Shown in pieces: positions 10,201-17,900 of a stretch of DNA of 64,000 bases. The notes below the pieces were generated by a model. It did no database searches and was not told where the DNA came from. It saw only the letters and a list, made by a program, of their open reading frames with translations. Both the position numbers and the translations under genes were made by a program. Source of the stretch: Trichocoleus sp. FACHB-46 (lineage in GTDB: Bacteria > Cyanobacteriota > Cyanobacteriia > FACHB-46); NCBI RefSeq assembly GCF_014695385.1, contig NZ_JACJOD010000076.1, forward strand, positions 1 to 64,000. The letters run 5' to 3'. The number at the start of each line of letters is the position of its first letter. The stretch's first letter is position 1.

Positions 10201-11856
10201 GGCAATCCGATCGCGCGGGTAACCCGGATCGATCGGCACATAGGCTCCGCCCGCTTTGAGAATCCCCAGGAGGGCAACTACCATCTCTAGGGAACGCTCC
10301 ACACACAAGCCCACTAACGTATCCGCACCCACCCCTTGCGATCGCAGGTAATGCGCCAGTTGATTTGCTTGGGCATTGAGTTGAAAGTAGGTGAGCTGGC
10401 GATCGCCAAAAATCACGGCAATCTCATCAGACGTACGGCAAACTTGCGCCTCAAACCAAGGAGTCAAACACTCAAAAGGAGGTAGATCGGTTGCAGTTTG
10501 GTTGAACTTGACCAGCAGTTGTTCGCGTTCGGCGGGACTTAGAATCTCCAGTTGCGCGATCGCCGTATCCGGAGCCTGAATCGCACGGGTGAGGAGGGTT
10601 TGAAGTTCCTCAAACAACCGCTGCATGTCTATTGCCGTAAACTGGGTGGCGTTGTAATGTAGCTCAGCTGTGAGGCCATCCGTCCGCTGAATCCCGCACA
10701 GCTTAATCCAGAAATAATCAGTGCAACTTTCTACTTGGGCGATCGCGTAACGTATCCCGGCAGTTTCCCAAACGTCAGACTGATCGATAAACTCAAACGC
10801 TAACGGTAAAACTCGCGATTCTAGACCTGCGTTCTGAATTGGCAACCCCTGCGCGCAAACAAACGCATCTTGATGCAGCGCCATCTCCTGCCGAGTGGCT
10901 TGCACCTGCTTCAACGCTTGTTGAAAGGTCAAATCGGGTCGCAACTGACTCGACAAGGGCAAGGTACGAGCTAACAGACCAATCGCAGGTTCTAATTCCT
11001 CATAGTTGCGACCATCCAGACTTACACCCAGCGTCAGTGCTTCCTGCCCCGTCAGTCGCCACAGTAAAACTTGCCAAGCCGTGAGGAGAGCATCCGCGAT
11101 CGCGTCACTCCCCATTTGGTCAACCAAGACAGATGGCACTGTCCAGGTGAGCTTTTCCGGCTGTAACGCCGCATATCGCTCGGCAGGTTGAACAGGCAGC
11201 GAGAGCGTTTCTAGCCCAGCATCATCCAGCTTCCGCCAATAGTTCGGTGTGGCGCTGTTTTCCTGAAGCAGTTCATTTTGCCAGGTTGCTAAGTCTGCAT
11301 ACTGTAACGGTTCCTCTGCTTCTAATGAAGGAGACGCTTGCAGACACACAGCGTACTGTTGAACAATTTCCTGTACCAAATTCTTGAGAGTGGCAGCATC
11401 ACCGCAGAGAGCAGACAGACTCAGCATCAAGCAATGTTGCTCAGATGACTGACGAATTAAGCACCACTGCAAACTCTGCCCTAGGGGTAGATTCTGTGCT
11501 TGCCACTGTTGCCACAGCCTCTTCAGTTCAACTGCTTGATCGGGTTCTGACAGGTGGTTCCAATCGAGCGTCGCGATCGCCTCAGTAGGTGTTTCCTGAA
11601 TTACCTGAAGCGGCAGATCCAAACCGGGAACCAATTGAAAGGTTGTTCGCAATATCTCATAGCGATCGATCACATCGCGCAGTGCAAGTTGGAATGTGAT
11701 TGGATCGATCGCGCCTGAAATGGAGATGGCCGCCTGAACTCGATAAGGCTGAACGGCATTGGCTCCAGTGAGTTGATGCACAATCCACAGATGCTTTTGT
11801 TGCGGGGAAAGTTCGTAGCCTTCCAGGTTTGTTGAGGGTTGAGTGAGCTGTTGCAT
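7243..11856 (-). CDS. NRPS, interface-A-PCP-E (second beta-OH-Asx module)
   Basis: A 1537-residue synthetase. The N-terminal condensation-like domain has lost the HHxxxDG motif (it reads SLSALCGDAAT near residue 150). This is the state described for interface domains that recruit stand-alone aspartate beta-hydroxylases in siderophore synthetases. The A domain follows (YTSGSTG near 613), then PCP (FFELGGDSIL near 1018) and an epimerase (HHLLIDGVSW near 1203; later EGHGRE and RTVGWFT). Specificity residues by eye are D-L-T-K-I-G-E-V-G-K, closer to published asparagine than aspartate codes. The missing true C domain is at the end of the preceding protein. The inferred product residue is D-beta-hydroxy-Asp or -Asn. 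The 3' end overlaps the next start as TAATG. Confidence 0.92.
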   Translation of the reverse strand: MQQLTQPSTNLEGYELSPQQKHLWIVHQLTGANAVQPYRVQAAISISGAIDPITFQLALRDVIDRYEILRTTFQLVPGLDLPLQVIQETPTEAIATLDWNHLSEPDQAVELKRLWQQWQAQNLPLGQSLQWCLIRQSSEQHCLMLSLSALCGDAATLKNLVQEIVQQYAVCLQASPSLEAEEPLQYADLATWQNELLQENSATPNYWRKLDDAGLETLSLPVQPAERYAALQPEKLTWTVPSVLVDQMGSDAIADALLTAWQVLLWRLTGQEALTLGVSLDGRNYEELEPAIGLLARTLPLSSQLRPDLTFQQALKQVQATRQEMALHQDAFVCAQGLPIQNAGLESRVLPLAFEFIDQSDVWETAGIRYAIAQVESCTDYFWIKLCGIQRTDGLTAELHYNATQFTAIDMQRLFEELQTLLTRAIQAPDTAIAQLEILSPAEREQLLVKFNQTATDLPPFECLTPWFEAQVCRTSDEIAVIFGDRQLTYFQLNAQANQLAHYLRSQGVGADTLVGLCVERSLEMVVALLGILKAGGAYVPIDPGYPRDRIAFILSDTQTPLLLTQSHLLSKLPATQTPIFCLDRDWQTVATSPTENLDAVTEPDYLAYVIYTSGSTGQPKGALIHHRGLTNYLNWAIQAYEVAQGEGSLVHSSLAFDLTVTSLWSPLLVGRSVELLPDDPSLETLRDALVRRKNLSLVKITPAHLGVLSQQLFPEQVRGCTRRFIIGGENLTAESLSFWRQAAPETLLVNEYGPTETVVGCCVYTVAPDDPEAGSVPIGRPIANTQLYILDEQLQPVPIGVVGELFIGGTGLARGYLNRPELTAERFIPNPLALPHPSHPSLLTPHSSLVYKTGDLARYRPDGTLEYLGRTDHQVKLKGFRIELGEIETVLRQHPEVQDAIALVHTNTSGQQRLVAYVVPESPAETVTSETLRSHLQARLPEYMVPAICISVAAFPLTANGKVDRRALPNPETQTQNRQAQFVAPTTPAEAKLAEIWAQLLRLERVDIHENFFELGGDSILSIQMTARANQAGLRITPKQVFEHQTIAKLAAIAAPATAVIAEQGKITGALPFTPIQHWFFEQDIAEAHHWNQSLLLEVQKPLTPEALQQIVTHLIQHHDVLRSQFTQTGNAWTAAHADQDIPAPVTVVDLLGEAEIVQRQKITAIASELQAELQLDQAPLMQVALFQLGINQPSSLLIVVHHLLIDGVSWRILLEDFQTAYAQLQQQQPIQLPAKTTSFQQWGEALQTYARSQTLQQEQSFWLNQARQSQQHDASLPVDDPHGENTIRRSQTITLTLTAEETQVLLRDLSTKHQVQIQEVLLTALTQTLTAWTGKSALWVDLEGHGREEISEAIDLSRTVGWFTAIFPCLLRYKPQDALSLIKSIQTQLRQVPNNGIGYGILRYLSQEAELQAAPHPQVCFNYLGQTDATFNTASLFRPAQESMGASRSPQGQRSHLLEINCIIAEQQLRVHWTFSNAIHQAPTIENLTQQFQENLRSLLSLAQQTQSAPSFSAANLSGSDLQKLMAQLQSGKKR
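9306..9342. repeat. heptanucleotide tandem repeat in A-domain loop
   Basis: About five tandem units of the 7-mer GAGTGAG lie inside the A domain between the coding for FIPNPL and YKTGDLARY. They encode a Ser/Pro/His-rich stretch (SHPSLLTPHSSL). Short heptanucleotide tandem repeats (STRR) are known in filamentous cyanobacteria, normally between genes; here they are translated. Confidence 0.75.
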
Positions 11857-11890
11857 GGTGCGAGTTATTTGTTAAGGAAGAATTCTTGCT

Positions 11891-11917
11891 CCTCCCTCTC
11901 CTACGAGGAGAGGGAGG
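11891..11917. repeat. hairpin repeat between NRPS genes
   Basis: CCTCCCTCTCC, loop TACGA, then GGAGAGGGAGG: a perfect 11-bp stem in the 77-base gap between two synthetase genes, followed by CTGGGGGGGAGG. Similar hairpins occur at 44828 and 47695, so it looks like a dispersed intergenic repeat. As RNA it could damp transcription or stabilise mRNA ends inside the operon; there is no T-tract to make it a classical terminator. Confidence 0.7.
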
Positions 11918-11933
11918 CTGGGGGGGAGGTGAT

Positions 11934-14900
11934 TTACGAAATCGGGGTTACCTTGCGGCGCATTTGGCGTAGTTTTTGCTGCTGCGATCGCCGATGTTGG
12001 GCGCGATCGGCTTCAGTGAGGGCGATCGCCAATTCGCTCAGATGGCTTTCCGGTTGAGCCACCAGATATTGCAGGGCAAATTCAAATCGTTCCCAGAGTC
12101 GGGTCATACTGGCCACTTCAAACAAATCGGTGCTGTAGTAGAGCGAGCCTTGAATGCCCTCAGGCGTATCCGCCAAATTGATCAACAGGTCAAATTTGGC
12201 TGTGCCGCGATCGACTTCCAACACTTCCAAATTCAAATTGGCAAGCGACAGGGAAGGCATCGGCGCGTTTTGCAGCACAAACTTCGCCTGGAACAACGGG
12301 GTGCGGCTCAAATCCCGTGGCGGATTCAAAGCTTCAACCAAGTGATCAAACGGCAAGTCTTGATGGGTGTAGGCATCTAGTGTTATCTGGCGAACGCGAT
12401 GCAGCAAATCGGTCAAGGTGGGATTGCCTGAGGCATCCGTTCGCAATACCAGTTGATTCACGAAGAAACCAATTAAGCCCTCGGTTTCCACTGGGTGACG
12501 ATTAGCGATATCTGTGCCGACTACCAGATTTTCCTGCCCGGTATACCAATGCAGCAATGCCTCAAATGCCGTCAGTAAGGTCATGAACAAGGTCACGCCT
12601 GACTGCTGACTGAGCGATCGCAATTGCTGGGATAAATCCTTGGAAAGTTGAATCGTATGACTCGCTCCCCGGAAACTTTGCACCGCTGGACGGGGATGGT
12701 CAGTCGGCAGCGCTAAAACGGGCAATCCCCGAAGTTGCTGCTTCCAGTAATCCAGTTGGGCTTGGTAGCGATCGCCCTGTAACCATTGCTGTTGCCACAC
12801 CGCAAAGTCAGGATATTGAATCGATAGCGGAGCCAGTAGAGAAGGAGCCTGGCTCACAAAAGCCGCATACAAATCTGCCAGTTCTCGCACCAAAACGCCC
12901 ATCGACCAAGCATCTGAAATGATGTGGTGGAGGTTCAGCAACAGGATATGTTCAGAGTCACTGAGTTTGAGTAGTGTCGCCCGTAGCAGTGGCCCTTGAG
13001 ACAGATCAAAAGCATGTTGGGCCTCTTCACTGATGAGCCGCTGAACTTCAACAGTTTGTTCTGTTGCTGGCAAGGCTTGTAGATCGATGATGGGCAGCTC
13101 GAACGGGAGATGAGGCGCAATCGCCTGGACAGGTTCTCCCTCTACCGTGGTGAAGGTGGTTCGCAAGTTGGCATGGCGTTGGATAATTTCCTGAAAACTC
13201 TGCTCTAAAACAGCAATCTCTAACGCCCCACTCAGCTTCACCGCAATGGGAATGTTGTAAAAGGGATTCCCCGGTTCAAGCTGATCCAACACCCACAATC
13301 GCCGCTGAGCAAACGAGAGCGGAAAGATAGTCTGTTCTCTTGAGAGCGGCTGAATAGCTGGAATCGGTTCTCCTGAGGCAGACCGTAAGGTAGTTTCGAT
13401 TTGTGCTGCTAATCCTGCCACAGTCGGCGCTTCAAACAAATCCCTCAGCGGTAATTCAATCTCAAAGGCACGATTCAGGCGAGAGATCACTTGCGTCGCC
13501 AGAAGAGAATGTCCGCCCAAGTCAAAGAAGTTATCGTGAATGCCGACATTTTCTAATTCCAAAACCTGTGCCCAGATTCCGGTTAAGACTTCCTCCACAG
13601 GCGATCGCGCATGGTTGGAGATGGCAACCTCCTGACGCTCAGGTATTGGCAGAGCTTTGCGATCGATTTTGCCATTGGGTGTCAGCGGCAGCGTCTCCAA
13701 AACCACAATATCCGAGGGCATCATGTAGGATGGCAATTGTGCTTTTAGAGTGGTTCGGAGGGAATCTACCAGATCTACTGTCTGTGAGGGCGATACCACA
13801 TAGGCAATGAGTCTCTGGGGCTGGGATGCTTCCTCATGAAGAATGACAACGGCATCTTGCACCTCAGGATGCTGAGTGAGAATGGATGCGATCGCGCCCA
13901 ATTCCACCCGAAATCCGCGAATCTTAACCTGTTGATCTCGCCGTCCCAAATATTCAATGCTGCCATCCGGGAGATAACGTCCAAAGTCCCCGGTTTTGTA
14001 TAGGCGCTCTCCTAGAGCGTTAGTTCTTGAGATAAACCGTGCTTGAGTCAACGCCTCATCATTCAGATAACCTCGCGCTAAGTAGGGCGATCGCACATAA
14101 ATCTCCCCAACCTCACCAATTCCTGCTAACTGTTGTGACTCGTTGAGAATCAGTAATTGCACATCTGCAATCCCTTGACCAATAGGTAGGCGATCACGCA
14201 ATTCTTCAATCGGAACGGTCGGAGGAATCACATAATGCCCCATAATCTGCGGTGTTTCGGTTGTGCCATAGACATTGATGCAAGTCACAGCAGACGCGAT
14301 CGCCCGGAGTCGCTCAACTAGCGATCGCGTGAGGATGTCTCCACCACTGCAGACATAGCGTAGGGATGGGATGCCTTTAGGCTGAGTATCCTCTACACCT
14401 TCACTCAGCAGGAGTTGTGCCATTGCGGGCGTGAGGTGACTAATCGTGATCTCCTGCTGTCGTATCCAAGTTTGCAAGCATCCCGGTGTGCCGATCTGCT
14501 CAGCATCAGGGATATATAATGTTGCCCCAACCCACAGCGGTGCAAAGATATCTCGCAGGAGAGGATCATGAGCCAATCCAGAGAGGAGACTAAAGCGATC
14601 GCTGGGCTCTAGCTGCAAAGTCTTGTGATACCACTGGAAGAAGTGAGATAACGGCGCATGTTCTCCCAAAACCGCTTTTGGCTCTCCGGTTGTACCAGAG
14701 GTGAATGTCACATAAGCCAGATCGTGAGCCTCGACTTCAATGCCCGGATGATGTGAGCTATAGTCTTGCAGGCACTGCTCAATCGCAGATCGCAGCGATA
14801 AATCCAACTCACAACGACAGGAGAGTTCTTGTAAGACAACCTGCAATTCATCAGGCAACTCGGCACCGATTTGAATCCATCCTTGAGGACGAGCAATTTG

Positions 14901-17900
14901 TAGGCGATCGCGCAAAGCTCCCACCGGATAGGACGGGTCGAGAATCAAGAAAACAGCACCCGCTTTCCAGATGCCCAGCAATGCCAGCACCAAAGCGGCA
15001 CAGCGATCGCCATAGATTGCTACCACATCTTGAGATTGAATGCCGTGCAAGCGCAAGTAATGCGCCAGTTGATTACTCCAGGCATCTAGCTCAGCGTAGC
15101 TCCAAGTTTCATCGCGATCGACAATGGCAAGCTGATTGGGATGGCGTTTTGCCTGCTCTGTGAAATGGCTCTGAATCGAACCTGCCCAGCTTTCTAGTAA
15201 TGGAGCTTCTGGATTAGGCAGTAAGGTTTGGGTGGTCGGCGTTACCAGGGAGAACTGAGTAATGGCCTGCTCTGGATTGGTCACAACTTGCTCTAGCAAC
15301 TCCTGGAACTGCTCTTGCATGATGGCAATCCGTTCCGGGCAGAAGCGGTGCGCGTTGTAGACCCATTCCAGATGAATCTGATCCTCTTGCTCCCAGGCGT
15401 AGAAAGTTAGGTCAAACTTCGAGTGAGCGTGGTCATTTGCGATCGCCTCTACAGTAACTCCTGGTAATTCCAGCTTGGAATCACGATAGTTAAGCAAATT
15501 GAAAAACACCTGAAATAGGGGTGTTTGATTGAGCTGCCGTTCTGGTTGCAGCACTTCCACCAGCTTTTCAAACGGCACTTCTTGATGAGCATAAGCATCC
15601 AGCGTCACTCCCCGCACCCGCTGCAACAACTCCCGGAAGCTAGGTTGTCCACTCAGATCGGTTCGTAGCACCAGCGTATTCACGAAAAAGCCAATCAACG
15701 CTTCTGTGTCTTGTTGAGTGCGTCCGGCGATCGGAGAACCGACACAGAGATCGCTCTGATCTGTGTAGCGGTAGAGCAACAGCTTAAATGCAGCCAACAG
15801 AGTCATGAACAAAGTTGCGCCTTCTTTGTGCCCTAACCCTTTTATAGCAGCACTCAGAGCCGCAGGTAGGATATGCGATCGCTTTTCTCCCTTAAACCCA
15901 GGCGCTAAATGATCCGTAGGCAAGGCAAGCTGAGCAGATGCGTTTTGGAGCTGCTGTTTCCAGTAAGAAAGCTGTTGCTCTAGAAACTCTCCTTGTAAGC
16001 GCTGTCGTTGCCAAATGGCGAAGTCGGCATATTGAATCGGGAGAGGAGAGAGGGGTGAGGAGTGTTCGCTGAAAGCGTTCCCGCGGGGTGGAATGATGAA
16101 TGCTGTATATAGCTCGGTGAGTTCTTGCACAAAAGCATTCATTGACCAGCCATCGGTAATGATGTGGTGCATGGTCAAGACAGCTAGGTGATGAGTGGGA
16201 CTCAACCGCAGCAGCTTAATTCGGAATAGGGGTGCTTGACCCAGATCAAAAGCTTGCTCTATTTCAGCTTGAATGAACTGTGCGGTTTCGGCTTCCTGAA
16301 TAGAGGGTCGTAAATCTTGCCAATCCACAATTGGAATATTGATTTTTAAGGTGGGGGCGATCGCTTGTACTGGCTCCCCATCCAAAATTTGGAACCGAGT
16401 TCTGAGGATTTCGTGCCGCTCTAGAATTGCATTCAAGCTGCGCTCCAGCACCGTCACATCCAAATTTCCTGTGAATCGGAGTGCCGCTGAGAGGTGATAA
16501 GCAGAGCTGTTGGGCTCCAGTTGATGGAGAAACCAGAGGCGTTGCTGAGAGAGAGAAAGCGGCAAAGGAGCTGTATCGCGATCGACTGGTTTTAAGGGAG
16601 CTGAGGTATTAGTGCTGTCTTGGGTGCGCTGGCTAATGGTTGCCGCTAACTCCTCGACAGTGGGCGATTCAAACAAACACCGCAATGGCAGTTCCACCGC
16701 AAAGGCTTCCCGAATTCGGGACATGATCTGGGTTGCCAGCAGAGAATGTCCGCCCAACTCAAAGAAGTTATCGTGAATGCCAATGGTATTTACCCCCAAC
16801 ACTTGTGCCCAAAGTTTAGCGATCGCCGCTTCGGTGTCAGTTTGGGGCGCTACAAACGTCTTGGTGAGTTCCGTCCAATCTGGGGCAGGTAATTGTTTGC
16901 GATCGATCTTGCCATTGAGTGTGAGGGGTAGTGCCTCCAGGATTACGAAAGCACTCGGAACCATATACTCTGGCAGTTTTGCCTTTAGCCAATCTCGCAG
17001 TTGAGAGGGATCAGACTTAGCATCTGCTTGCGAAACCACATAAGCCACGAGCTGCTGATTGCCTCCCCCATCCTGCCGGAGAATCACTACCTGTTCCCGC
17101 ACATCCAGATGTTGACCTAGGACTGCCTCAATTTCACCCAGTTCAATCCGGAAACCCCGCAGCTTCACCTGATGGTCAATGCGTCCCAGAAATTCGAGTG
17201 TTCCGTCGGACAGGTAACGAACCAAATCCCCAGTTTTGTAGAGGCGATCGGCCCCCCCCACCTCTATTTCCCCCAGAATTGGGAGGCTAGACATATGCCG
17301 AAACGGATTGACGATAAACCTCTCCTGAGTCAGCTCAGGTCGATTGAGATATCCTCTTGCTAATCCTGCACCACCGATGTGTAACTCCCCTGGAACACCG
17401 ATTGGAACAGGTTGGAGGCTTTGATTGAGCACATAGATTTGGGTATTGGCGATCGCTCGACCTAAGCGCACCGACTCATTCCAAGGCTCCACCCGTTCCA
17501 CCATTGACCAAATCGTGGTTTCCGTTGGGCCGTACATATTCCAGAGTGACTGGCTTCTAACCAGGAGTTGATCCGCCAGTTCATGGGATAAAGCTTCACC
17601 ACCGCAGAGAATCTTGAGTTGGGGATTTCCCTGCCATCCTGCCGCTAACAACAGTCGCCAGGTAGCAGGAGTTGCTTGCATCACAGTTGCGCCAGATTGC
17701 CTCATCAGTTGGATGAGCTGTTGAGCATCCATTGCTGTCCCTCGGCTGGCAAGCACTAGGCGAGCACCCGTGATGAGGGGCAGATAGACTTCTAGCGCTG
17801 CAATGTCAAAACAGATGGTCGTGACAGATAACAGCACATCTTCTGCGGTGAGTCCTGGCTCTTGACGCATTGAGTGCAAGAAGTTGGTGAGGGCATGATG

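Noticed and set aside
13403-13810. A 135-residue plus-strand frame inside the bimodular NRPS gene.
   Set aside because: Shadow of a strongly coding minus-strand gene with all NRPS motifs intact.
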